From positions 1 through 36,924 of the forward strand of contig DYKN01000028.1 of assembly GCA_020722575.1 (NCBI GenBank): DNA of 36,924 nucleotides. The letters are read 5' to 3'. Below the pieces are notes generated by a model. It worked only from the letters and a program-made list of their open reading frames with translations, did no database searches and was not told the DNA's origin. This DNA is from Rikenella microfusus (GTDB lineage: Bacteria; Bacteroidota; Bacteroidia; Bacteroidales; VadinHA17). Below, piece after piece: positions 9,827 through 17,842 of the stretch (within the stretch, counting starts at the first letter, position 1; each line of letters starts with the position of its first letter). A program made the translations under genes and the position numbers.

Positions 9827-10156
9827 TCATCAGATACCGGATAATCACAGTCTTTATCATCGTCTGGCAGGCATTTCTTCGCTCACGCTCATCAGGAGAG
9901 GCGGGGAGGAGACTACCATGCAGTTATAGACGTAAAGTAAAAACTTAAATAAATTGCATCGTTAATTCCTCTATTTTAAGTTGCCTTTATTTTCGTATAG
10001 ACTTAAATATCCAGCTTGATTTTATGCTGACACTATTGTAATATTTTTTACCTTATTTCGATACTTTCAATAAATGCTTTTTCCTTTTTTCGAAAATTTT
10101 ATTTATCGGCAGTCAATAAAAACAACCTCAAATTTATCAGAGATATTTTTTTCTTT

Positions 10157-10164
10157 TATATTTG
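10157..10164 (+). promoter_or_regulatory. Putative -7 box of the arsR-feoAB operon
   Basis: TATATTTG is an exact TAnnTTTG match, 27 bases before the first ATG at 10191. Transcription would start close to the operator palindrome at 10174-10187. No clear -33 element is seen. Confidence 0.55.
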
Positions 10165-10173
10165 CAAAACAAT

Positions 10174-10187
10174 TGAATAATTGTTCA
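10174..10187 (+). promoter_or_regulatory. Putative SmtB/ArsR-type operator palindrome
   Basis: TGAATAATTGTTCA is an inverted repeat with one mismatched pair. On the other strand it reads TGAACAATTATTCA, one base different from the known cyanobacterial smtB operator core TGAACAGTTATTCA. It lies between the -7 box and the ATG of a repressor of the same family, where binding would block transcription. This implies autoregulation of the arsR-feoA-feoB unit. Confidence 0.6.
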
Positions 10188-10190
10188 TAT

Positions 10191-10565
10191 ATGATTATGA
10201 AGACTGATAAGAAAATAGGGGAGTCGGGGAAAACATGTATTAATACGGATAAAGTCCGGTCTGTCAAGAAGAAGATGAAACCGGAACAATTTTTTCAATA
10301 CCTGGCTGAAACATTCAGAGCAATGAGTGATCCTACAAGAACGAAGATAATTTTTGCCCTCTGCATGGAAAATGAATTATGCGTAAGTGATATTGCTACA
10401 ATAATCGGGGCATCAAATTCGGTTGTTTCTCATCAGTTAAGGACTCTCAGGAACATGAAACTGGTAAAATATAACAAGGTTGGTAAAATTATTTATTACT
10501 CACTGGATGATATACATATAAATAATCTTTTCGAGGAAGGATTCAGACATGTGGAGGAGAAATAA
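10191..10565 (+). CDS. SmtB/CzrA-like ArsR-family metal-sensing repressor
   Basis: 124 residues from ATG 10191 (ATG 10197 is equally possible); this start follows the promoter and operator. A winged-helix domain spans ~30-106, with recognition helix region SNSVVSHQLRTLRNMKLV very close to SmtB. The alpha-5 zinc site is complete: Asp107, His109, His120 and Glu123 in the exact D-x-H-x10-H-x2-E spacing of SmtB and CzrA. A partial alpha-3N site is also present: Cys64 and Asp67 in ELCVSD, plus a lone N-terminal Cys16. Such proteins repress metal-export or sequestration genes and release DNA on binding Zn or Co. Here the downstream genes are feoA (45-bp gap) and feoB. The metal sensed in this organism is inferred, not shown. 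Confidence 0.85.
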   Translation: MIMKTDKKIGESGKTCINTDKVRSVKKKMKPEQFFQYLAETFRAMSDPTRTKIIFALCMENELCVSDIATIIGASNSVVSHQLRTLRNMKLVKYNKVGKIIYYSLDDIHINNLFEEGFRHVEEK

Positions 10566-10610
10566 TAATTGGTCAATATTTATCTGATAAAATCAAATTA
10601 ATTAATTCTA

Positions 10611-10859
10611 ATGAATCAAAAGAAAAATCTATTGAGCCTGATCGAATTAAATGACGGCGAAACAGGGAAAATTGTTTCGGTTAATGGTGGAAAAATGCTA
10701 AACAAGCGACTGGCTGACCTGGGCTTAACCCCGGGTGTTGAAATACAGATTCTCAGGAAAACTTTCTTTGCAGGCCCTGTTCAGGTTGAAGTCTTTGGAT
10801 CAAGATTGGTACTTGGAAGGGGACTTGCATCAAAAATAATTGTCGAAAAGAATGAATGA
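10611..10859 (+). CDS. feoA: Ferrous iron transport protein A
   Basis: 82 residues, a typical single SH3-like FeoA domain: LSLIELNDGETGKIVSVNGG, then KRLADLGLTPGVEIQIL and VFGSRLVLGRGLASKIIV. FeoA is a small cytosolic partner needed by the FeoB transporter. It follows the ArsR gene and its last 8 bases overlap the feoB start, so both are expected to be translated together. Confidence 0.9.
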   Translation: MNQKKNLLSLIELNDGETGKIVSVNGGKMLNKRLADLGLTPGVEIQILRKTFFAGPVQVEVFGSRLVLGRGLASKIIVEKNE

Positions 10860-12783
10860 TGACAAGAAAATCAATATCGTACTTGCAGGCCAGGGTAATG
10901 CAGGGAAATCGACTGTTTTTAATTATCTTACCGGATTACACCAGCACATAGGTAACTGGGCAGGCAAAACAATCGAAAAACGTGAAGGAACTCTTTTTTA
11001 TAAAGGCTACACTATTGATGTAGTTGATCTTCCCGGAATCTATTCCCTTGCAACTCTCTCACAGGAAGAACTGTTAGCCAGAGAATATATTTTAAATCAA
11101 AAGCCAGATTATGTTGTTAATATAGTTGACTGCTCGAATCTTGAAAGAAATCTTGTATTCACCCTTCAACTGCTTGAACTGGAATGCCCGATCATTATAG
11201 TCTTGAATATGATGGACATTGCAAGAAAAAAGGGTATAAGGGTTGATATTGAAAAGCTTCAGGAAATTTTGGGTGTACCTGTAGTATCAGCAATCGCCTC
11301 GAGAGGTTCAGGACTTACTGAAATCATCGACAGGATAATCGAGGCGATAGATAAAGAACCGGAACATAAGACACTTAAATATGGGAGAGAAATTGAAGAT
11401 GCAATTTCTGTCGTAATTAATTTACTGAAAGGTTATGATCTCTCTTATCCCGCCAGGTGGATTGCAATCAAACTATTAGAAAAGGACAGTGAGATTTTAA
11501 AACTGGTAAGAAGGATAAATCCTGAAATAATGATTACACTTGAGCAACTCTGGCAAAAGCTCGAAAGCATGCATGGCCACGATTCATCTGTTATAATTGC
11601 CGATGAAAGGTGTCATCTTGTTTCTCATATAGTAAAAAATGCAGTTAGAATATCGCCCCGCAGGAAACTGTCATTTAGTGAAAGACTTGATATTCTTACC
11701 ACGCATAAGATTGCAGGATATCTGGTTATGGCTCTGGTTCTTGGTGGAATGTTTTTTACTATATTCATTTTTGGTAACTGGCTTTCATCAAAATTTGATA
11801 GTCTTTTTCAGGGATTTCACGATTGGTGGGTAAGCAAATTAGGAACCACCCATATATCCTTACTTGGATGGTCTGCAGCTGAAGGAGTTCTGGCACTAAT
11901 CCAGATAGCATTTCCGTATATTCTGCCTTTCTATATTATTTTATATATTCTGGAAGGATGGGGCTACATTGCAAGAATTTCATATCTGATGGATAATTTC
12001 ATGCATAAAATGGGGATACACGGGAAAGCAATTATTCCATTCATAATAGGTTTGGGTTGTAACGTTCCAGGGTGCCTCGCCTGTCGTATAATGGAGTCGA
12101 AGCGGGAAAGGTTTATCACGGCTGTGCTTGTAACACTTGTCCCATGTTCAGCAGTTTCAGTAATTATTTTTGGTCTTGTTGGGAAGTATGTCGGTATTTT
12201 ATGGGCACTTGGTTTGTATCTCCTGGCAGCAATAGTAGTTTTTGTTGCGGGCAAGCTCTCATCAAAATTGCTTCTTGGAGAGCCTGTGGAGCTCATTATG
12301 CCGATGCCTGATTACAAAATGCCAAATTTAAGGACTATCACTACTCAGACGTGGCTTTCAATGAAGGAGTTTATATATATTGCTGCACCTATTGTAATTG
12401 TTACAGGTATTCTGATTCAAGCGATTAATTTAGCCGGCTGGATGCCTGCCATCTCTTCTTTCCTGGATCCGGTTACGGTAAAATGGCTTGGTCTGCCATC
12501 TATTACAGGTATTCTTCTTATCTTCGGAATACTGAGGAAGGAACTTATCCTCGTTATGCTTGCGGCATACCTTGGCACATCAGAATTTGCCAGTGTCCTT
12601 TCTCCCGTGCAGATGATAACCCTCGCAGTTATCAGTATGTTTTATATTCCATGCGTAGCCACAATCTCAGTTCTCTGGAAAGAGTACGGCTGGGAAAAAG
12701 CACTTGCTATCAGCTTCCTCGAAATCATTTTTGCAATCATTCTGGCTGGCGTGGTAAAAAGAATTCTGGATCTGGTTTATTAA
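10852..12783 (+). CDS. feoB: Ferrous iron transporter FeoB
   Basis: 643 residues from ATG 10852; the TTG at 10840 would add only four residues and is unnecessary. The N-terminal GTPase domain shows G1 GQGNAGKST (13-21), the switch I Thr40 in GNWAGKTIEK, G3 DLPG (59-62), G4 NMMD (119-122) and G5 SAIAS. A helical linker to ~270 precedes the membrane part, with the gate motifs GLGCNVPGCLACRIMESKRE and LVTLVPCSA, and a second gate near GILRKELILVML. It drives Fe2+ (possibly other divalent metal) uptake across the inner membrane. It is shorter than E. coli FeoB (773). No feoC or Fur gene is nearby. It is convergent with the dapF-like gene. Confidence 0.93.
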   Translation: MNDDKKINIVLAGQGNAGKSTVFNYLTGLHQHIGNWAGKTIEKREGTLFYKGYTIDVVDLPGIYSLATLSQEELLAREYILNQKPDYVVNIVDCSNLERNLVFTLQLLELECPIIIVLNMMDIARKKGIRVDIEKLQEILGVPVVSAIASRGSGLTEIIDRIIEAIDKEPEHKTLKYGREIEDAISVVINLLKGYDLSYPARWIAIKLLEKDSEILKLVRRINPEIMITLEQLWQKLESMHGHDSSVIIADERCHLVSHIVKNAVRISPRRKLSFSERLDILTTHKIAGYLVMALVLGGMFFTIFIFGNWLSSKFDSLFQGFHDWWVSKLGTTHISLLGWSAAEGVLALIQIAFPYILPFYIILYILEGWGYIARISYLMDNFMHKMGIHGKAIIPFIIGLGCNVPGCLACRIMESKRERFITAVLVTLVPCSAVSVIIFGLVGKYVGILWALGLYLLAAIVVFVAGKLSSKLLLGEPVELIMPMPDYKMPNLRTITTQTWLSMKEFIYIAAPIVIVTGILIQAINLAGWMPAISSFLDPVTVKWLGLPSITGILLIFGILRKELILVMLAAYLGTSEFASVLSPVQMITLAVISMFYIPCVATISVLWKEYGWEKALAISFLEIIFAIILAGVVKRILDLVY

Positions 12784-12807
12784 ATATTTTGTTACCAGAT
12801 TTAAATT

Positions 12808-13683
12808 TTATAACATAACATCCTTTAAATCTTCGAGCATTTCCCCGCTGAGTATTCCTGCAGCTATCTCACTCACCGGTCCTGTCATATTGATGTTCCA
12901 CTCTTTATCAATTTGTATTTTAAGAGTTCCCCCTTTCATTCTGATTTTGAGGTCTCGTTTTGTTAAGCCTCTCTTTACGAGCATACTTGCCACAGCACAC
13001 GACGAGCTTCCCGATGCAAGAGTATATCCGGCTCCGCGCTCCCAGATGATTATTTCTGCCTCATCTTCCGAAATCACCCGTGCAAACTGTACATTAATGC
13101 GGTTGGGAAACAACTCATGTGTCTCTATTAATGGACCATATTTCATGATTTCAGCCTCATCGAGATAATCTTTGATAACCACACAGTGTGGATTACCGAC
13201 CGATACACAGTTTACCTCGAACTCCCTGTCACCTGCATGGATTCGCTTTGCAATAAATTCCGGCTCATCAGAATTTACTGGTATAAGGTGTGAGGCAAAG
13301 ACAGCTTTCCCCATATCAACTTTGACCTGCAATACCTTTCCGTTTTTTGTTTCAACAATTTCGGCATGAACAATGTCGGTAAGCGTTTCAACAGAAAAAG
13401 TACGTTTTTTGGTGTAGCCGTAATCATAAATGAATTTGCAAAAAATACGTAATCCATTGCCACTTTTTTCTGCTTCCGATCCGTCGGGATTAAACACCCT
13501 GAATCCGAAATCTGCTTTTGATGAAGACACTTTGAGCACGATACCGTCGGAACCAACTCCATAGTGCACATCGCACAATCGTCTAATTGCCCCGGGTGTA
13601 AGTTTAAAATCAATTAATTCAGAATCGAGCACAATATAATCATTCCCAAGGCCATGCATTTTTACGAAACTGTTTCTTTCCAT
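12808..13683 (-). CDS. dapF: Diaminopimelate epimerase-like protein with both catalytic Cys replaced by Ser
   Basis: 291 residues, full DapF length. Binding motifs are kept: KMHGLGNDYIVLD (Asn14), FNPDGSEAE (Asn65), GNPHCVV (Asn164), PNRINVQF (Asn197) and WERGAGYT (Glu215). In DapF the two-base epimerisation of LL- to meso-diaminopimelate uses Cys in CGNG and ACGSGAC. Here these read SGNG (Ser74, codon AGT) and ASGSSSC (Ser224, codon TCG), checked in the DNA. So either it works with serines, it has another substrate, or another DapF exists elsewhere. It lies divergent from dapL, whose product LL-DAP is the DapF substrate, which favours a role in the lysine/peptidoglycan pathway. Symbol given by homology only. 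Confidence 0.8.
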   Translation of the reverse strand: MERNSFVKMHGLGNDYIVLDSELIDFKLTPGAIRRLCDVHYGVGSDGIVLKVSSSKADFGFRVFNPDGSEAEKSGNGLRIFCKFIYDYGYTKKRTFSVETLTDIVHAEIVETKNGKVLQVKVDMGKAVFASHLIPVNSDEPEFIAKRIHAGDREFEVNCVSVGNPHCVVIKDYLDEAEIMKYGPLIETHELFPNRINVQFARVISEDEAEIIIWERGAGYTLASGSSSCAVASMLVKRGLTKRDLKIRMKGGTLKIQIDKEWNINMTGPVSEIAAGILSGEMLEDLKDVML

Positions 13684-13755
13684 AAACTGATTTTTGGCGA
13701 AATTAATTATTCTTTCAAAACAGATTCCTCATAATTGAAAAAGTTTGTTTTAATG

Positions 13756-13786
13756 TTATTCTGAGCGTAGCGAGGAATCCTCCTGA
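13756..13786. repeat. Copy of a widespread short intergenic repeat (TTCTGAGCGTAGCGAGGAATC type)
   Basis: The stretch TTCTGAGCGTAGCGAGGAATC resembles short sequences I recall from between genes in many Bacteroidota genomes. It lies between dapF-like and dapL and is more GC-rich than its surroundings. Identification is from memory of similar sequences; no second full copy lies in this window. Confidence 0.4.
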
Positions 13787-13900
13787 GTATTGTGCTCATA
13801 AATCATTGTTTAATAAAATGAAACTATCTGTTTGAATCACTGGATAGATAAAGATTATAATTAATCTTTTTCATTACCTCTAAAGATTGATAACTTTAAA

Positions 13901-13908
13901 TATATTTG
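13901..13908 (+). promoter_or_regulatory. Putative -7 box of the dapL promoter
   Basis: TATATTTG matches TAnnTTTG exactly, 17 bases before the dapL ATG at 13925 and thus giving a very short leader. The -33 element is not convincing. Confidence 0.5.
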
Positions 13909-13924
13909 CGGCAAATGTTGAGAA

Positions 13925-15157
13925 ATGGCACGGATAAATGAAAATTATTTGAAGCTTCGCAGTGGGTACCTCTTTCCTGAAATTGGCAGGAGAGTAAGGG
14001 AATATCAGAAGAATCATCCTGATGCAGAGATTATCAGAATGGGGATAGGAGATGTGACACAGCCTCTCTGTCAGGCAGTGATTAAGGCATTTCATGAAGG
14101 GGTGGAGGAGATGTCGAAAGAGGAAACCTTCAAAGGATATGGTCCGGAACAGGGTTATGATTTTCTGAGAGAAGCAATTGCTGAAAATGATTACAGAAAC
14201 AGGGGCATTGACATTAAACCTGGCGAAATTTTTATTTCCGATGGTGCAAAATGCGATACGGGAAATATTCTTGAGATTTTTGGTCATGACAATATAATAG
14301 CGGTTCAGGATCCGGTGTATCCGGTTTATGTTGATACCTGTGTGATGGGGGGTCGGACGGGTGAATATCTTGAAAATGGCTATTTCAGGGGGCTTGTTTA
14401 TATGCCTTGTACTGAGGAAAATGGTTTTATACCGGAAATTCCAGGAGAAAAGATTGATATTGTTTATCTATGTTATCCAAATAATCCCACCGGTGCGTCA
14501 GCGAGCAGGGATGATCTGAAAAAATGGGTTGATTATGCATTGAAAAATAATGTAATTATTCTGTACGATTCGGCTTATGAAGCATATATTACTGATCCTT
14601 CAGTACCGCATTCTATTTATGAAATCAATGGAGCACGTGAGGTGGCGATAGAATTCAGGAGTTTTTCAAAGACGGCAGGTTTTACCGGAACCCGTTGTGC
14701 TTATACCGTTATTCCTGAGAATCTCAGGGCTTCGGCTTCTGATGGGACAATGAAACCACTTCATCCTCTATGGCTCCGCCGCCAGACCACAAAGTTCAAC
14801 GGAGTTTCATATCCGGTACAGAAAGCTGCTGCTGCAGTCTTTTCACCCGAAGGAAAAATACAGATAAGAGAAACGATAAATTATTATATGGAGAACGCCC
14901 GCATTCTTCGCGAAGGTTTGGCCCAAATTGGCTTCAGTGTTTACGGCGGAATAAACGCACCTTATGTGTGGGTGAATTCAGGGAAAGGCATCTCCTCATG
15001 GAATTTGTTCGACAAACTTCTAAACGAAGCCAATGTTGTTTGCACTCCGGGCTCAGGATTCGGTCCGTCAGGTGAAGGATATATAAGGTTTTCGGCATTT
15101 GCACAAAGAGAGAATGTGATTAAGGCCATTGAAAGAATAAAAAATATTAATTGGTAA
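13925..15157 (+). CDS. dapL: LL-diaminopimelate aminotransferase
   Basis: 410 residues, the normal DapL length. A PLP fold-type I aminotransferase that converts tetrahydrodipicolinate plus glutamate directly to LL-DAP, bypassing the acylated DapD/C/E steps. Motifs: N-terminal [51 protein letters not shown] (183-190), DSAYEAYI and the PLP-lysine region [12 protein letters not shown] with Lys249. The start at 13925 matches the family N-terminus. The divergent gene encodes the DapF-like epimerase, the next step toward meso-DAP, so the pair fits lysine and peptidoglycan synthesis. Confidence 0.95.
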   Translation: MARINENYLKLRSGYLFPEIGRRVREYQKNHPDAEIIRMGIGDVTQPLCQAVIKAFHEGVEEMSKEETFKGYGPEQGYDFLREAIAENDYRNRGIDIKPGEIFISDGAKCDTGNILEIFGHDNIIAVQDPVYPVYVDTCVMGGRTGEYLENGYFRGLVYMPCTEENGFIPEIPGEKIDIVYLCYPNNPTGASASRDDLKKWVDYALKNNVIILYDSAYEAYITDPSVPHSIYEINGAREVAIEFRSFSKTAGFTGTRCAYTVIPENLRASASDGTMKPLHPLWLRRQTTKFNGVSYPVQKAAAAVFSPEGKIQIRETINYYMENARILREGLAQIGFSVYGGINAPYVWVNSGKGISSWNLFDKLLNEANVVCTPGSGFGPSGEGYIRFSAFAQRENVIKAIERIKNINW

Positions 15158-15312
15158 AATTCATTAAACCCTGATTCTTCAGCTTCTTCCCGGCATTCAA
15201 ACAGCAGGTAAAAGAACGACAAACATAATTGTAAGAGGAGGCTCTAACGACCAGAACCTGTTTCTCCATAAATCCTTTTGCTTCAATTATGGGCGATAAA
15301 GCCGGAGCAGCA

Positions 15313-15333
15313 AAGAAATATTAAATATTTCTT
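15313..15333. repeat. Perfect 21-bp palindrome upstream of purM
   Basis: AAGAAATATT and AATATTTCTT flank a single central A. It lies about 80 bases before purM. It could be an operator or just AT-rich coincidence; no known regulator site matches. Confidence 0.45.
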
Positions 15334-15359
15334 AATTTACTATTATTGAAAGTTTACAA

Positions 15360-15378
15360 AGGAGTAAAAAATACTCCT
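15360..15378 (+). repeat. Small hairpin in the purM leader region
   Basis: A 7-bp stem AGGAGTA/TACTCCT closes a loop of five A, followed by a short T-rich stretch (GTGTTTTTA). It sits ~35 bases ahead of the purM ATG. The T run is too broken for a firm terminator call. Confidence 0.4.
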
Positions 15379-15412
15379 GTGTTTTTATTACCTTAGCACC
15401 GGTAAAATAACA

Positions 15413-16579
15413 ATGTCGGAAGCATTACGATACGGCAAAAGGGGAGTCTCCTCCTCGAAAGAGGATGTACACAGGGCTATTTCCGCTGCCGATAAGGGTA
15501 TCTTCCCTGAGGCATTTTGCAAAATAGTTCCGGATATTTTAGGCGGTGATCCTGATTACTGCAACATCATGCATGCCGACGGAGCCGGTACAAAATCATC
15601 TCTTGCTTACATCTACTGGAAAGAAACCGGAGATATGTCAGTCTGGAAAGGCATAGCCCAGGATGCCGTTGTTATGAATCTCGACGACCTCTTATGCGTA
15701 GGAGCATACAACAATATAATGCTTTCATCAACTATAGGAAGAAACAAAAAGCTGATTCCGGGAGAAATTATTTCTGAAATAATTAACGGCACCGAAGAAT
15801 TTCTTGAGAAATTGCGAGGGCTTGGCATAGGCATCTGGTCAACCGGAGGTGAAACTGCCGATGTGGGCGACCTGGTAAGAACAATCATCGTTGATTCAAC
15901 CGTCGTAGCCCGTATGAAAAGGAGTGAAGTAATTACGGTAAAAATAAAACCCGGTGATGTCATTGTCGGGTTTGCATCGTTCGGGCAGACAACCTACGAA
16001 GATGAATATAACGGAGGCATGGGAAGTAACGGACTAACCTCCGCTCGTCATGATCTCTTTTCAAAATATATTGCAGAAAAATATCCAGAAAGCTATGACC
16101 ATGCCATTCCTTACGATCTTGTATATTCAGGCAACCTGAAACTTGATGACATAGTGAGAGACCTGAATATCACAGCGGGAAAACTTGTCCTGTCACCTAC
16201 CCGCACCTATGCCCCCGTGATTAAACAAATAATTGAAGAAATGCAGCGTGAAATTGATGGAATTATTCACTGTACTGGAGGTGGACAGACTAAAGTCCTT
16301 CATTTTATTGATAAGATGCATGTTATAAAAGACAATTTATTTAATCCACCGCCTTTGTTCAAAATTATTCAGGAACAATCGGGTTCATCGTGGGAAGAGA
16401 TGTACAGGGTGTTTAACATGGGTCACAGATTAGAGATTTACACTTCCGTTAAATCAGCTGAAAGGATCATAGATATTGCCTCGAGATTTAGCCTCGATGC
16501 CCGTATTATAGGCCATTGCGAGACATCAGAAACAAAAAAACTCACTATCAGGTCAGAATTCGGTGTATTTGAGTATTAA
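15413..16579 (+). CDS. purM: Phosphoribosylformylglycinamidine cyclo-ligase (AIR synthetase)
   Basis: 388 residues, the longer form common in Bacteroidota. It closes the imidazole ring of FGAM with ATP to give AIR in purine synthesis. Motifs: RGVSSSKEDVHRAI at the N-terminus, MHADGAGTKSSLAYIYW, VMNLDDLLCVGA, the STGGETADVGDLVRTIIVDS block, GDVIVGFASFGQ and the late CTGGGQTKV and NMGHRLEIY. The fold is the PurM/ThiL type. ATG 15413 follows a -7-like TACCTTAG (one mismatch). It is followed by a 163-bp gap and a fresh promoter, so it is probably its own transcript. Confidence 0.93.
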   Translation: MSEALRYGKRGVSSSKEDVHRAISAADKGIFPEAFCKIVPDILGGDPDYCNIMHADGAGTKSSLAYIYWKETGDMSVWKGIAQDAVVMNLDDLLCVGAYNNIMLSSTIGRNKKLIPGEIISEIINGTEEFLEKLRGLGIGIWSTGGETADVGDLVRTIIVDSTVVARMKRSEVITVKIKPGDVIVGFASFGQTTYEDEYNGGMGSNGLTSARHDLFSKYIAEKYPESYDHAIPYDLVYSGNLKLDDIVRDLNITAGKLVLSPTRTYAPVIKQIIEEMQREIDGIIHCTGGGQTKVLHFIDKMHVIKDNLFNPPPLFKIIQEQSGSSWEEMYRVFNMGHRLEIYTSVKSAERIIDIASRFSLDARIIGHCETSETKKLTIRSEFGVFEY

Positions 16580-16710
16580 TTAAATTGGAATAGCAGTTAT
16601 TCAGTTGTCATTATCCGCCTGTCGGCTATTGTCTTTCAGAAACTTCTCTAAATATGGTACTCTGTAATTTTGCTTCATTGCTTTTTATTTTAATCATATC
16701 ATCTTTTTAT

Positions 16711-16718
16711 TATCTTTG
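16711..16718 (+). promoter_or_regulatory. Putative -7 box of the prfA-pyrF promoter; decides the prfA start
   Basis: TATCTTTG matches TAnnTTTG. The upstream in-frame TTG at 16716 lies inside this box, so it cannot be the translation start; ATG 16743 is preferred. Confidence 0.55.
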
Positions 16719-16742
16719 CAGCCTGAAATTTTCAGGCATCCA

Positions 16743-17831
16743 ATGGCAGGAAACAATATCATAATAGAAAAACTTGAAGGTGTAAAGCAAAGATTCCTTG
16801 AGGTCGGAGAGATGCTGACCAGAGAAGAGGTGCTTTCGGATATGAAAAGATTCATACAGCTGAGCAGGGAATATAAGGATCTTAAGCCGGTTGTGGATGC
16901 CTATGAGAAGTACAGGCTTACCCTGGCCAATATTGATAGTGCAAAAGAACTTCTTGCCAGTGAGAAAGATGAAGAGATGAGGGAAATGGCCAAAGCTGAG
17001 ATTGAAGAGTTGAATGCCCGACTGCCTGAAATGGAAGAAGAAATCAAATTGCTTCTCTTACCGGCTGATCCTGAGGATAGCAAAAATGCTATAATTGAAA
17101 TCAGGGCAGGTACGGGTGGTGATGAAGCAAGCATTTTTGCTGGTGATTTGTTCAGGATGTACACAAAGTTTTTTGAGAGCAAGGGATGGAAAATTGAAAT
17201 TACAAGATTTACCGAAGGTACAGCAGGCGGATATAAGGAGATTGTGATGAGGGTAATTGGTGATGGCGTTTATGGCATTATGAAATATGAATCGGGTGTA
17301 CATCGAGTTCAGAGAGTACCTCAGACAGAGACACAGGGAAGGATCCATACATCAGCTGCATCGGTGGTTGTATTGCCTGAAGCCGATGAGGTTGATATTG
17401 AAATCAAAAATGAAGACATTCGAAAAGATACTTATTGCTCCTCAGGCCCGGGAGGACAGTCAGTAAACACTACTTATTCAGCCGTAAGACTTACTCATAT
17501 TCCTACAGGCATTGTTGTCACATGTCAGGATGAAAAATCACAGATAAAAAATTATGAAAAAGCCCTGAAAGAACTTCGCACACGCCTTTATAACCTTGAA
17601 TATCAGAAATATCTTGACGAAATATCAAAGAAGAGGAAAACAATGGTCTCAACCGGTGATAGATCAGCAAAAATCCGTACCTATAATTTTCCTCAGGGTA
17701 GAATGACAGACCACAGAATAAATTATACAGTTTATAACCTTTCTTCAATTTTGAATGGCGAAATTCAGGATGTAATTGACAGACTTCAAATGGCTGAAAA
17801 TGCAGAAAGACTGAAAGCAAGCAATCTTTAA
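16743..17831 (+). CDS. prfA: Peptide chain release factor 1
   Basis: 362 residues from ATG 16743. It recognises UAA and UAG stop codons in the ribosomal A site and triggers peptide release. The discriminator is P-x-T (VPQT, residues 193-195) in [15 protein letters not shown], which separates RF1 from RF2 (SPF). The catalytic GGQ is at 237-239 in [12 protein letters not shown]. The N-terminal helical domain is acidic and complete. pyrF starts 11 bases after the stop, so the two share a transcript. Confidence 0.95.
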   Translation: MAGNNIIIEKLEGVKQRFLEVGEMLTREEVLSDMKRFIQLSREYKDLKPVVDAYEKYRLTLANIDSAKELLASEKDEEMREMAKAEIEELNARLPEMEEEIKLLLLPADPEDSKNAIIEIRAGTGGDEASIFAGDLFRMYTKFFESKGWKIEITRFTEGTAGGYKEIVMRVIGDGVYGIMKYESGVHRVQRVPQTETQGRIHTSAASVVVLPEADEVDIEIKNEDIRKDTYCSSGPGGQSVNTTYSAVRLTHIPTGIVVTCQDEKSQIKNYEKALKELRTRLYNLEYQKYLDEISKKRKTMVSTGDRSAKIRTYNFPQGRMTDHRINYTVYNLSSILNGEIQDVIDRLQMAENAERLKASNL

Positions 17832-17842
17832 CCTTAAAATCC

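Larger units (their letters stand above)
9827..10190. other. Intergenic region ahead of the metal locus
   Basis: 364 bp without a convincing gene. The left third is relatively GC-rich, the rest AT-rich. An in-frame extension of the ArsR gene upstream to 10074 exists, but it runs across the promoter and is not credible. The functional content I can support is the -7 box and operator palindrome at the right end. Confidence 0.5.

Noticed and set aside
9890..9925. GC-rich patch after the ThuA gene as a terminator or repeat
   Set aside because: No stable stem followed by a T run, and no second copy in the window.
10074..10190. N-terminal extension of the ArsR-type gene
   Set aside because: It covers the -7 box and operator, has no homology, and SmtB-like proteins are ~122 residues.
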